Below are positions 23,775 through 31,281 of a stretch of DNA of 64,000 nt, piece after piece; positions within the stretch are counted from its first letter, which is position 1, and every line of letters begins with the position of its first letter. The position numbers were made by a program, and so were the translations under genes. This stretch comes from Microbacterium sp. Its GTDB lineage: Bacteria; Actinomycetota; Actinomycetes; Actinomycetales; Microbacteriaceae. The notes below the pieces were generated by a model that was not told the DNA's origin, did no database searches, and saw nothing but the letters and a program-made list of their open reading frames with translations. The stretch is taken from the NCBI GenBank assembly GCA_003248655.1, contig QFPM01000010.1:1-64000 (forward strand), in the 5' to 3' direction.

Positions 23775-25700
23775 ATGAGCAGAGCGCGGCAGGACCGGGT
23801 CATCGCGCTGCTCGTGCGCGGCGGCGACTGGGTGACGGCGGGGGAGCTCGCCGACGTCCTCGGGGTCACGCCGCGCAGCATCCGCAGCTACGTCACCGCG
23901 CTGAACGCGCGCGTGCCCGGCGGCACGGTCGTCGAGTCGGGAGCCCTCGGGTACCGGGCGGGGGCGGATGCCGGCGCCGCGCTCCACCGCGAAGGCGGAT
24001 CCGACACGCCCCGCGATCGGACGCATCAGCTCGTGCGGGCGCTGCTGTCCGACGCCGACGGGATCGACGTCTTCGAAGCCGCGGAGAGTTTTCACGTGAG
24101 CCCCGCGACGCTCGAGAGCGACCTCGGCCGGGTGCGGGCGCTCCTCGGGGGCACGGGGCTCGTCCTCGAGCGCACCGCCTCGCGCGCGCGGCTGCGCGGC
24201 ACCGAGATGGCTCAGCGGCGACTGCTGTCGAGCCTCGTGCACGAAGAGACCGACGAAGGAGCGTTCGACCTGGCCGCGGTCAGGCGCACCCTGGGCGAAG
24301 GCTCGATCGGCGCCGAAGCGTTCGGTCCGTTCAAGGCCGACCTGGTGGCGGGGCTCGGCGAACTTGGCTACTTCGTCAACGAGTTCGGCATCGGCGACGT
24401 CATGCTGCATATCGCGATCACGGCCGACCGGGTCGCGCACGGACGCGCGCTCGATGCGTCGGACGACGGCACGCCCGCGGAGGCGCAGGAGCGCGTGGCC
24501 GTGCTCGTCGACGACCTGTGCGCCGCGCACCTGGGCGTCAGGCTCGGCGAGGGCGACCGGCGCCATCTCGCGACGCTCGTGCTCAGCCGCGTCGTGGCGC
24601 CGGGGGCGGCGGAGCCGGCATCCGTCATCCGTTCACGAATCGACCCTGAGGTCGAAGAGGCGGTGCGGGGAGTCGTGCGGCGGGCGGCGGCGGAGTTCCT
24701 CGTCGACATCGATCACGACGACTTCGTCATGCGCCTCGCGCTGCACGTGCAGAACCTGCGGCTGCGCGCGCGTCAGCAGGCGTGGTCGCGCAATCCCCTG
24801 ACGCGCTCGCTCAAGGCGACCTACCCGATGAACTTCGAGGTCGCCGTGTACATCGCCGATGGGCTCCGGGGGCTCCTCGGCATCTCGCTGCTCGACGACG
24901 AGATCGCGTACATCGCGATGCACGTCGGGGGGCGCCTCGAGCGCAGCCGCCGCGCGGGCGCCGTGCTCACCGCGACGATCGTCTGCCCCGGGTACTACGA
25001 GCTGCACGAGCTGCTGCGCTCGAGCGTCGACCGCTCGCTCGGGCAGGCCGTCGACGTCGTCGGCGTCGAGACCCGCGTCGATCCTGACTGGGATGCCATC
25101 GGCACCGACCTCATCCTGACCACGATCGACGCGCCGGTCGTGTCGGAACGGATCGTGCGCATCCAGCCGTTCCTCACCGAGAGCGACGTCGAGCGTGTGC
25201 AGGCGGCCGCGGGACGGGTGCGGCGCGGGCGGCGGCTCGCGCGGCTGCGCGACGAGCTCGGGCGCTACTTCTCGGCCGACGCGTTCATCGGGAGGCTCGA
25301 GGCCGACGCGACCCCCGAGACGGTCATCCGCGCCCTCGGCGCACGGCTCGTCGCGCAGGGCGTGATCGACGACGACTACGTCGACCGGACGCTCGAGCGC
25401 GAGCGGCTATCCTCGACCGCCTTCACCGACGCGCTCGCGGTGCCGCACGCGCTCGGCATGACCGCGACCCGCACCGCGATCGCCGTCGGCGTCGCGGACC
25501 CGTCGATCGCGTGGGGGGAGGGTCGCGTGCAGGTCGTCGTGATGGTCGCCTTCTCGGAGAGCGACCGCGAGGCGTTCCAGACCGTGTTCGAGCAACTCGT
25601 CGAGGTCTTCAGCGAGCGTGAGAGCGTGCAACGGATCGTCCGCCGCGGCACGACTTTCACCGCGTTCCTCGACGAGCTCGTCGCCGTCGTCGACGGCTGA
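23775..25700 (+). CDS. mtlR: PRD-containing PTS-controlled transcriptional activator, MtlR type
   Basis: A 641-residue regulator, likely the activator of the adjacent mannitol operon. Domain order: N-terminal HTH (about 1-60, RVIALLVRGGDW then TPRSIRSYV), a second Mga-like helical domain (about 80-155), PRD1 (about 180-290), PRD2 (about 305-410, with DDEIAYIAMHVGG), a IIB-like domain with Cys in TIVCPGYYELHELL, and a C-terminal IIA-like domain with His in LAVPHALGM. These are the expected phosphorylation sites, so HPr and PTS phosphate flow should set its activity. DNA-binding helices rather than an RNA-binding CAT domain make it an activator, not an antiterminator. Confidence 0.92.
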   Translation: MSRARQDRVIALLVRGGDWVTAGELADVLGVTPRSIRSYVTALNARVPGGTVVESGALGYRAGADAGAALHREGGSDTPRDRTHQLVRALLSDADGIDVFEAAESFHVSPATLESDLGRVRALLGGTGLVLERTASRARLRGTEMAQRRLLSSLVHEETDEGAFDLAAVRRTLGEGSIGAEAFGPFKADLVAGLGELGYFVNEFGIGDVMLHIAITADRVAHGRALDASDDGTPAEAQERVAVLVDDLCAAHLGVRLGEGDRRHLATLVLSRVVAPGAAEPASVIRSRIDPEVEEAVRGVVRRAAAEFLVDIDHDDFVMRLALHVQNLRLRARQQAWSRNPLTRSLKATYPMNFEVAVYIADGLRGLLGISLLDDEIAYIAMHVGGRLERSRRAGAVLTATIVCPGYYELHELLRSSVDRSLGQAVDVVGVETRVDPDWDAIGTDLILTTIDAPVVSERIVRIQPFLTESDVERVQAAAGRVRRGRRLARLRDELGRYFSADAFIGRLEADATPETVIRALGARLVAQGVIDDDYVDRTLERERLSSTAFTDALAVPHALGMTATRTAIAVGVADPSIAWGEGRVQVVVMVAFSESDREAFQTVFEQLVEVFSERESVQRIVRRGTTFTAFLDELVAVVDG

Positions 25701-25743
25701 GCGCGGGGCTGCTCGGGGCCGCGGTTCGCCGTCCGCCGTCACG

Positions 25744-25796
25744 ACTCCGCATCATCGTGCGACCTCCGCACCGCGAAGGGCGATCGGATGCGGAGT
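25744..25796. terminator. inverted repeat between mtlR and the GNAT gene
   Basis: ACTCCGCAT (25744-25752) pairs with ATGCGGAGT (25788-25796) across a 35-nt spacer in the gap between two convergent genes. The spacer and flank repeat related words (CGTGCGACCTCCGCA and TGTGCGATCCTGCGG). A weak bidirectional terminator or a relic repeat element are both possible. Confidence 0.4.
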
Positions 25797-25825
25797 TTGT
25801 GCGATCCTGCGGGGTTTGCGCCGGG

Positions 25826-26404
25826 TCAGCGGGCGGCGAGGCGCGCCTCGAGGCCGAGCCGGACGGCCGGCCACTCGTGCGGCAGGATCGAGTACACGAC
25901 CGTGTCGCGCAGCGACCCGTCGGGTCCGAGTCGGTGGTTGCGCAGCACCCCGTCCTGCTTGGCGCCGAGGCGCTCGATCGCGGCGCGCGACTGCCGGTTG
26001 TGCCAGTGCGTGCGGAACTCGACGGCGATCGCGTCGCACGACTCGAACGCGTGGCCGAGCAGCAGCAGCTTCGCCGCCGTGTTGACGCTCGTGCGCTGCA
26101 CCGTCGGCGAGAGCCACGTGTAGCCGATTTCGACGTGGTGGTTGGCCTGATCGATGTTGCAGAACGTCGTCATGCCCACCGCGCGCCCGCCCGCGACGAC
26201 CGCGAAGGGATTCATACGCCCAGCGGCATATTCACCCAGCCGGATGTCGATCTCGGCCGCGGCTGCTGCGGGGACGGACGTGTACCACGCGTACTCGAGC
26301 CCCTCGGCGGCGCGGTCGAGGTCGGCCGCGTGCGCGGCGTCCAACGGCTCGAGCCGGACGTGGGCGTTCTCGAGGACGACGGGATCGGTCAGCAGCGCGG
26401 TCAC
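25826..26404 (-). CDS. GNAT-family N-acetyltransferase (RimJ/RimL-like)
   Basis: A 192-residue acetyltransferase of the Acetyltransf_3 / RimJ-like group. It begins with VVLENAHVRLEPLDAAHAAD. The core has HHVEIGYTWLSPTVQRTSVN, and the acetyl-CoA site resembles the variant group that acetylates protein N-termini or small molecules. FRTHWHNRQSRAAIERLG is the conserved C-terminal N-R-x-S motif. GTG 26404 was preferred; an ATG 11 codons upstream would extend the protein into the inverted repeat. The substrate is unknown. Confidence 0.8.
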   Translation of the reverse strand: MTALLTDPVVLENAHVRLEPLDAAHAADLDRAAEGLEYAWYTSVPAAAAAEIDIRLGEYAAGRMNPFAVVAGGRAVGMTTFCNIDQANHHVEIGYTWLSPTVQRTSVNTAAKLLLLGHAFESCDAIAVEFRTHWHNRQSRAAIERLGAKQDGVLRNHRLGPDGSLRDTVVYSILPHEWPAVRLGLEARLAAR

Positions 26405-26430
26405 GAAGACGAGCCTAGGGCCACGACCCC

Positions 26431-26508
26431 GGCGCACAACTCAGGCAGAATCGTCGCGGGGCGCGCTCGCGCGGGCCCCGCGGCGGGTTTCTGCCTGAGT
26501 TATGCGCC
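26431..26508. repeat. composite inverted repeat, CATAACTCAGGCAGAA family (copy 3)
   Basis: The left arm GGCGCACAACTCAGGCAGAA (26431-26450) pairs with TTCTGCCTGAGTTATGCGCC (26489-26508) with one mismatch, around a 38-nt loop that can itself fold. It lies between the phosphohexomutase stop and the GNAT start, both on the minus strand. The right arm continues into a near-copy of the phosphohexomutase gene's 3' end. Confidence 0.85.
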
Positions 26509-26598
26509 CGCGGCCGCGAGCACCCGGTGGCCCCGGGCGCGCGCGACCCCGCGCGGGGTGACTTCTGCCGGGGCTATGCGCCCGCGGCCGCGAGCAGG
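26501..26598. repeat. direct duplication of the phosphohexomutase 3' end
   Basis: TATGCGCCCGCGGCCGCGAG occurs at 26501-26520 and again at 26575-26594. The second copy encodes the protein's last residues (AAAGA, stop TAG at 26574-26576). The first copy would also read AAAGA, with a TAA stop supplied by the inverted-repeat arm. The gene end has therefore been duplicated together with, or by, the repeat element. Confidence 0.7.
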
Positions 26599-28292
26599 GC
26601 GCGCGTGCCTGCGTCGAGTGCGGCGAGGCGGGCGGCTGCGTCGGCCGCCGATTCGCCGCGGACGTCGAGGTAGGCCTTGAGCTTCGGTTCGGTGCCGCTC
26701 GGGCGCACGATCAGGCGCGAGCCGCCCGCGAGCCACAGGCGCAGGACATCCGACGGCGGAAACCCGTTGATACCCGCGAGCAGATCGTCGAGGCGCTCGA
26801 CGGCGACGCCGCCGACCTCGACCGGGGGAGCCGCGCGCAGCGCTGCCATGATCCGGCCGATGACGGAAAGGTCATCCACCCGGATGGACACCTGGCCCGA
26901 CTGGAAGAACCCGAACGTCTCGGCGAACTGCGTCAGGAGGTCGGCGAGCGTCCGACCCTCCTCACGCGCTTCGGCGATCATGCCGAGCATCGCGACGGCG
27001 GCCGAGATACCGTCCTTGTCGCGCACGGTCTCGGGGTTGACGAGGTACCCGAGCGCCTCTTCGAAGCCGAAGCGGATGCCGGGGGCGCGCGAGATCCACT
27101 TGAACCCCGTGAGCGTCGAATGGAAGTCGAGGCCGTAGTGCGCCGCGATCGTCTCGAGTCCCGGCGACGACACGAGCGAGCACGCGAGCGAGCCGGCCGG
27201 GCCCTCGGCCGAGCCGCCCCGGGCACCCGCCGCCGCACTGGCCGCGAGCCGCGCCGCCCGCCACCCGAGCAGCAGTCCCGTCTCGTTGCCGGTCAGCCGT
27301 CGCCAGCCGCCGTCGGCTGCGGCATCCGGGATCGCGACCGCGAGCCGGTCGGCGTCGGGGTCGTTCGCGAGGATGAACTCCGCGCCCGCGGCGCGGGCGG
27401 TCTCGAACGAGAGGTCCATCGCCCCCGGCTCCTCCGGGTTCGGGAAGGCGACCGTCGGAAAGCGCCCGTCGGGCTCGATCTGGGCCTCGACGACGACCGG
27501 CAGTGGATACCCCGCGAGGGTCAGGATCGACGTCAGCGTCTCGTATCCGACGCCGTGCATCGCGGTGTAGACCCACGTCATTCCCGCCGCGCCCGCGGGC
27601 GCCGGTGCGACGGTCGCGGTCGCCGCGACGTAGGCCTCCACGACCGACTCGTCGGCGATCTCGTACTCGCCGCGCGGCAGATCGGGCACGAGTGCCGTCG
27701 CCGCCACTCGCTCGATGTGCGCCGCGATCTCGGCATCCGCCGGCGCGACGATCTGCGACCCGGCATCCTCTCCGCCGAGGTACACCTTGTAGCCGTTGTC
27801 GTCGGGAGGATTGTGGGATGCCGTGACCATGACCCCCGCGGCGGCGCCGAGGTGGCGCACGGCGAAGGCGAGCACGGGCGTCGGCAGCAGCCGCGGCAGC
27901 AGAATCGCGCGAAGCCCGGCGCCGGCGAACAGCTCTGCCGAGTCGCGGGCGAAGACGTCCGAGTTGCGCCTGCCGTCGTATCCGATCACGACCGACGGCG
28001 CGGCATCCGTCCCCGCCTTGTCGCGCAGGTAAGCCGCGAATCCGGCGGCTGCCTGCGCGACGAGCACGCGGTTCATGCGGTTGCTGCCGGCGCCGAGCCG
28101 CCCGCGCAGGCCCGCCGTGCCGAACTCCAGGCGCGCGCCGAAGCGGTCGTCGAGGTCGGCGAGAGCGTCTGGGTCGCCGGTCTCGGCCGCCGCGATGATC
28201 GGCGCGAGTTCGGCGCGCGTCACCTCGTCGGGATCCTGCGCGATCCAGGCGCGCGCGGCATCCAACGCGGGAGACGGCACGCCCGCGCTCAC
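26574..28292 (-). CDS. phosphomannomutase/phosphoglucomutase family protein
   Basis: A 572-residue alpha-D-phosphohexomutase interconverting hexose-6- and hexose-1-phosphates. The phosphoserine loop VTASHNPPDDNGYK is near residue 150. The metal-binding loop DPDADRLAVAIPD is near residue 315, the sugar-specificity loop has FGFEEALGYL, and the phosphate-binding RPSGTEPKLK is near the C-terminus. The length and N-terminal WIAQDPDEVTRAEL head match the PgcA-like group (PGM2-type). GTG 28292 overlaps the purine nucleoside phosphorylase stop (GTGA). It could supply mannose-1-P for ManC or glucose-1-P for dTDP-rhamnose. Confidence 0.92.
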   Translation of the reverse strand: MSAGVPSPALDAARAWIAQDPDEVTRAELAPIIAAAETGDPDALADLDDRFGARLEFGTAGLRGRLGAGSNRMNRVLVAQAAAGFAAYLRDKAGTDAAPSVVIGYDGRRNSDVFARDSAELFAGAGLRAILLPRLLPTPVLAFAVRHLGAAAGVMVTASHNPPDDNGYKVYLGGEDAGSQIVAPADAEIAAHIERVAATALVPDLPRGEYEIADESVVEAYVAATATVAPAPAGAAGMTWVYTAMHGVGYETLTSILTLAGYPLPVVVEAQIEPDGRFPTVAFPNPEEPGAMDLSFETARAAGAEFILANDPDADRLAVAIPDAAADGGWRRLTGNETGLLLGWRAARLAASAAAGARGGSAEGPAGSLACSLVSSPGLETIAAHYGLDFHSTLTGFKWISRAPGIRFGFEEALGYLVNPETVRDKDGISAAVAMLGMIAEAREEGRTLADLLTQFAETFGFFQSGQVSIRVDDLSVIGRIMAALRAAPPVEVGGVAVERLDDLLAGINGFPPSDVLRLWLAGGSRLIVRPSGTEPKLKAYLDVRGESAADAAARLAALDAGTRALLAAAGA

Positions 28293-29119
28293 AGCTTTCC
28301 GATCACGCGCGCGAGCAGGTCGGAGATCACCGGCTCGGCCGCCTGCCCCGCCTCGATGACCTCCGCGTGGCTCAGGGGTGTGGTCTGGATGCCGGCGGCC
28401 ATATTCGTGATGAGCGAGAACCCGAGGATCTCCATGCCCGCCTGGCGGGCGGCGATCGCCTCGAGGGCCGTCGACATGCCGACGATGTGGCCGCCGATCG
28501 TCTTCGCCATGCGCACCTCGGCGGGCGTCTCGTACTGCGGCCCGCGGAACTGGCAGTAGACGCCTTCGTCGAGCGACGGGTCGATCGAGCGGGCGAGGTC
28601 GCGCAAGCGCATCGAGTAGAGGTCGGTCAGGTCGATGAAGGTCGCGCCCTCGAGCGGGGAGTCGCCCGTGAGGTTGATGTGGTCGCTGATGAGCACGGGT
28701 GTCCCCGGCTTCCACGTGTGCTTGATGCCGCCGGCGCCGTTGGTGAGCACCATGGTCTTCGCGCCCGTCGCGGCGGCGGTCCGCACGCTGTGCACGACGC
28801 GCCGCGGGCCGTGGCCCTCGTAGTAGTGGGTGCGTGCGCCGATGACGAGCACGCGCTTTCCCTTCGGCGTCACGATGCTGCGCAGCGACCCGACGTGCCC
28901 CTCGAGCGCGGGCTTGGAGAACCCGGTGACCTCGGTCGCAGGGATTGTCGCGGTCGTCTCGCCGACGAGCTCGGCCGCCTTCCCCCAACCGCTGCCGAGG
29001 GTCAGGGCGATGTCGTGACGTTCCACTCCGGTCAGGCGCGCGATGTCGGATGCCGCCTGCGCGGCGATCTCGAACGGATCGGCGGACGGGTCGTCGAGAG
29101 GGTTGCTGAGGTGCGACAT
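28289..29119 (-). CDS. purine nucleoside phosphorylase
   Basis: Trimeric-type purine nucleoside phosphorylase, 276 residues, splitting inosine and guanosine into base and ribose-1-phosphate. Phosphate-site motifs are LGSGWG and ARTHYYEGH. The purine-site motifs are TNGAGG and QFRGPQYETPAE, and the C-terminal ITNMAAGI matches the family. It overlaps the phosphohexomutase gene by GTGA. That pairing is sensible because phosphopentomutase-like activity can convert the ribose-1-phosphate. It complements the adenosine deaminase at 16.7 kb. Confidence 0.95.
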   Translation of the reverse strand: MSHLSNPLDDPSADPFEIAAQAASDIARLTGVERHDIALTLGSGWGKAAELVGETTATIPATEVTGFSKPALEGHVGSLRSIVTPKGKRVLVIGARTHYYEGHGPRRVVHSVRTAAATGAKTMVLTNGAGGIKHTWKPGTPVLISDHINLTGDSPLEGATFIDLTDLYSMRLRDLARSIDPSLDEGVYCQFRGPQYETPAEVRMAKTIGGHIVGMSTALEAIAARQAGMEILGFSLITNMAAGIQTTPLSHAEVIEAGQAAEPVISDLLARVIGKL

Positions 29120-29196
29120 GCTCCCACTCTAGAACCGGGCCCGGCCGCGGTCACGGTCTGTCTTCGAGGCCCGCGGACGCCTGAGAGAATGGATGC

Positions 29197-30648
29197 ATGG
29201 CGTCGAGCTTCGTGCACTCTCAGTCGGTCGCGGTTCTCGGCGGCGGCCCCGGCGGGTACGAGGCGGCGCTCGCCGCCGCGCAGCTCGGCGCCGAGGTCAC
29301 GCTCGTCGAGCGCGCCGGGGTCGGCGGCGCCGCCGTCATCACCGACGTCGTGCCCTCGAAGAGTCTCATCGCGACGGCGGATGCCGCGGTCGCCATCTCC
29401 GAGGCATCCGATCTGGGGGTCGAGTTCTTCGCGAAAGGCGAGTCGGGGCGGCCCCTCAAGCCCGAGGTTGCGATCAACCTCGCGGCTGTCAACAAGCGGC
29501 TCCTGTCGCTCGCGCGTCAGCAGTCCGACGACCTGCGCGCGCAGCTGGTGGATGCCGGGGTGCGCATCATCTCGGGCCACGGACGCCTCGACGACCACCA
29601 CTCGATCGTCGTGGCCACGGGGCCCGGAGGTACCGACTTCGACCGTGTCGAGGCGGACACCCTCGTCGTCGCGGTCGGCGCCTCGCCGCGCGAGTTGCCG
29701 ACCGCGAAGCCCGACGGCGAACGCATCCTCACGTGGACCCAGCTGTACGACATGAAGGCGCTCCCCGAGCACCTCATCGTCGTCGGGTCGGGGGTCACGG
29801 GCGCCGAGTTCGCGTCGGCGTACATGAACCTCGGCGCGAAGGTGACGCTCATCTCGTCGCGCGACCAGGTGCTGCCCGGCGAAGACCGCGACGCGGCGCT
29901 CGTGCTCGAGAAGGTGTTCACGCGCGGCGGGATGACGGTGCTCTCGCGCTCGCGCGCCGACTCCGTCATCCGCGACGGGGACGGTGTCGTGGTCGCGCTG
30001 TCGGATGGCCGCACCGTCGAAGGCAGCCACTGCCTGCTCGCCGTCGGGTCGATCCCGAACACGGCCGGGATCGGGCTCGAAGAGACCGGCGTCGAGCTCA
30101 CCGAGTCGGGGCACATCCGTGTCAACCGCGTCGCCCGCACCTCGGTGCCGAACATCTACGCCGCCGGCGACTGCACGACGTTCGTGCCCCTGGCATCCGT
30201 CGCCTCGATGCAGGGACGCACCGCGATCTTCCACGCGCTCGGCGACACGGTCATTCCGCTCGAGCGTCGCCGCATCACCGCGAACATCTTCACGGCGCCC
30301 GAGATCGCGACGGTCGGCCGGCAGGAGAAGGATGTCGAGACCGGCGCCATCAACGGGTACGTGCACAAGCTGCCGCTCGCCGCGAACGCGCGCGCGAAGA
30401 TGATGAGGATCAAGGACGGCTTCGTCAAGATCATCGCCCGCGAGGGGTCGGGCACCGTCATCGGCGGCGTCATCGTCGCGCCGCGCGCGTCGGAGCTCAT
30501 CTACCCGATCGCGATCGCCGTCGAGCGCCGCCTCACGGTCGACCAGGTCTCGCGCGTGTTCGCAGTGTTCCCGTCGCTGACCGGATCCATCACGGATGCC
30601 ACGCGCGCCATGCACCAGGTCAACCGCGACGACGACTTCTTCGGCTGA
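29197..30648 (+). CDS. lpdA: NAD(P)H:quinone oxidoreductase, LpdA-like flavoprotein
   Basis: A 483-residue FAD/NAD(P) flavoprotein with the fold of dihydrolipoamide dehydrogenase but without its chemistry. The FAD motif is VLGGGPGGYEAALAAAQLG. The usual redox CxxxxC segment is replaced by GVGGAAVITDVVPSKSLIA, with no cysteine. The NAD motif is VVGSGVTGAEFASAYMNLG. The C-terminal HPTxSE dyad is replaced by FAVFPSLTGSITDA. This pattern matches mycobacterial LpdA (Rv3303c), a quinone reductase. The ATG at 29197 begins nine codons before the first strand. Divergent from the purine phosphorylase. Confidence 0.9.
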   Translation: MASSFVHSQSVAVLGGGPGGYEAALAAAQLGAEVTLVERAGVGGAAVITDVVPSKSLIATADAAVAISEASDLGVEFFAKGESGRPLKPEVAINLAAVNKRLLSLARQQSDDLRAQLVDAGVRIISGHGRLDDHHSIVVATGPGGTDFDRVEADTLVVAVGASPRELPTAKPDGERILTWTQLYDMKALPEHLIVVGSGVTGAEFASAYMNLGAKVTLISSRDQVLPGEDRDAALVLEKVFTRGGMTVLSRSRADSVIRDGDGVVVALSDGRTVEGSHCLLAVGSIPNTAGIGLEETGVELTESGHIRVNRVARTSVPNIYAAGDCTTFVPLASVASMQGRTAIFHALGDTVIPLERRRITANIFTAPEIATVGRQEKDVETGAINGYVHKLPLAANARAKMMRIKDGFVKIIAREGSGTVIGGVIVAPRASELIYPIAIAVERRLTVDQVSRVFAVFPSLTGSITDATRAMHQVNRDDDFFG

Positions 30649-30689
30649 CCCGCCGGGGCTCTGCGGGCGTCCGCGCCGGGGTCGGCGCC

Positions 30690-30905
30690 CGGCATCCGCG
30701 CCCGACATCCGCGCCCGGCATCCCCTCGCGCGGCATCCGCGCCGACATCCGCGCCCGACATCCGCGCCCGGCATCCCCTCGCGCGGCATCCGCGCCGACA
30801 TACGCGCCCGGCATCCGCGCCGGCATCCCCTCGCGCGGCATCCGCGCCGACATCCGCGCCCGGCATCCGCGCCGGCATCCCCTCGCGCGGCATCCGCGCC
30901 GGAAT
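30690..30905. repeat. GGCATCC minisatellite, about four 52-bp units
   Basis: The string GGCATCCCCTCGCGCGGCAT starts at 30717, 30770, 30822 and 30874, giving a higher-order period of 52-53 bp. Each unit is built from 10-12 bp sub-repeats of the form GGCATCCGCGCC or GACATCCGCGCC. The core GGCATCC is the same heptamer over-used within genes across this window. It is not a CRISPR: there are no unique spacers. Confidence 0.85.
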
Positions 30906-30912
30906 CCGCACG

Positions 30913-30974
30913 CGCGGTCGAAAACTGCACGCGCTGTCGAAAGAAGTACAGCGCGTGCAGTTTTGGATAGCGCG
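30913..30974. repeat. GTCGAAAACTGCACGCGC hairpin, copy A
   Basis: AAAACTGCACGCGCTGT (30921-30937) pairs perfectly with ACAGCGCGTGCAGTTTT (30948-30964) around the loop CGAAAGAAGT. The flanks CGCGCGGTCG and AGCGCGCGCG add a partly complementary outer stem. The T4 at the end of the right arm gives it a terminator-like look for lpdA. Confidence 0.8.
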
Positions 30975-31029
30975 CGCGAACTCCGCATCGGCCCGGCATC
31001 CGTCCCCGGCATCCGTCATCATTCTCCTC

Positions 31030-31095
31030 GCGGGCGCTACTTTGCCGCGCGGGCGCCACAGATCTGTAGCGCCCGGACAGGGAAGTGGCGCCCGC
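31030..31095. repeat. 66-bp AGATCT-centred palindromic element, copy 1
   Basis: It starts GCGGGCGCTACTTT and ends AAGTGGCGCCCGC, with an inner palindrome GCGCCACAGATCTGTAGCGC. It aligns end to end, with the same 66-nt length, to 38593-38658. Both copies lie immediately beside acyl-CoA carboxylase genes. Confidence 0.8.
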
Positions 31096-31186
31096 CGGAT
31101 CTGGCTTACAGGAAACTGGCGCCCGAGCAGTGAAGTGGCGCCCGGCCGGGTGCGCGTCGAGCGAACGCGGCGCCGCGAACGCACGC

Positions 31187-31271
31187 GCGGTCGAAAAGTG
31201 GTCGCGCGGTCGAAAACTGCACGCGCGGTCGAAAGAAGCACAGCGCGTGCAGTTTAGGAGAGCGCGCGCCG
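31187..31271. repeat. GTCGAAAACTGCACGCGC hairpin, copy B, with direct repeats
   Basis: AAACTGCACGCGC (31214-31226) pairs with GCGCGTGCAGTTT (31243-31255). CGCGCGGTCGAAA is repeated three times at an 18-bp step upstream and within the left arm. It ends 10 nt before the stop of the convergent carboxylase gene, so it may act as that gene's terminator. Confidence 0.75.
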
Positions 31272-31281
31272 CCGGAACGGC

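Larger units (their letters stand above)
30649..31281. other. 633-nt repeat-rich gap between convergent genes
   Basis: No gene is supported. Translations on either strand are repetitive Arg/Gly/Ala strings. In order the gap holds a GGCATCC minisatellite (30690-30905), hairpin copy A of the GTCGAAAACTGCACGCGC family (30913-30974), the 66-bp AGATCT-centred element (31030-31095), further half-copies of GTGGCGCCCG (to about 31150), and hairpin copy B (31187-31271). Confidence 0.8.

Noticed and set aside
23658..24566. N-terminal extension of the orphan IIB up to 421 residues
   Set aside because: It would overlap mtlR antisense. The AAGGAGG before ATG 23657 and the P-loop position fix the short form.
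30690..30905. Possible CRISPR array
   Set aside because: Units are contiguous degenerate repeats with no unique spacers, and no cas gene is present.
29032..31059. 675-codon minus-strand frame over lpdA and the repeat array
   Set aside because: The repetitive Arg/Gly/Ala translation is produced by the minisatellite, and the rest is antisense to a clear flavoprotein gene.
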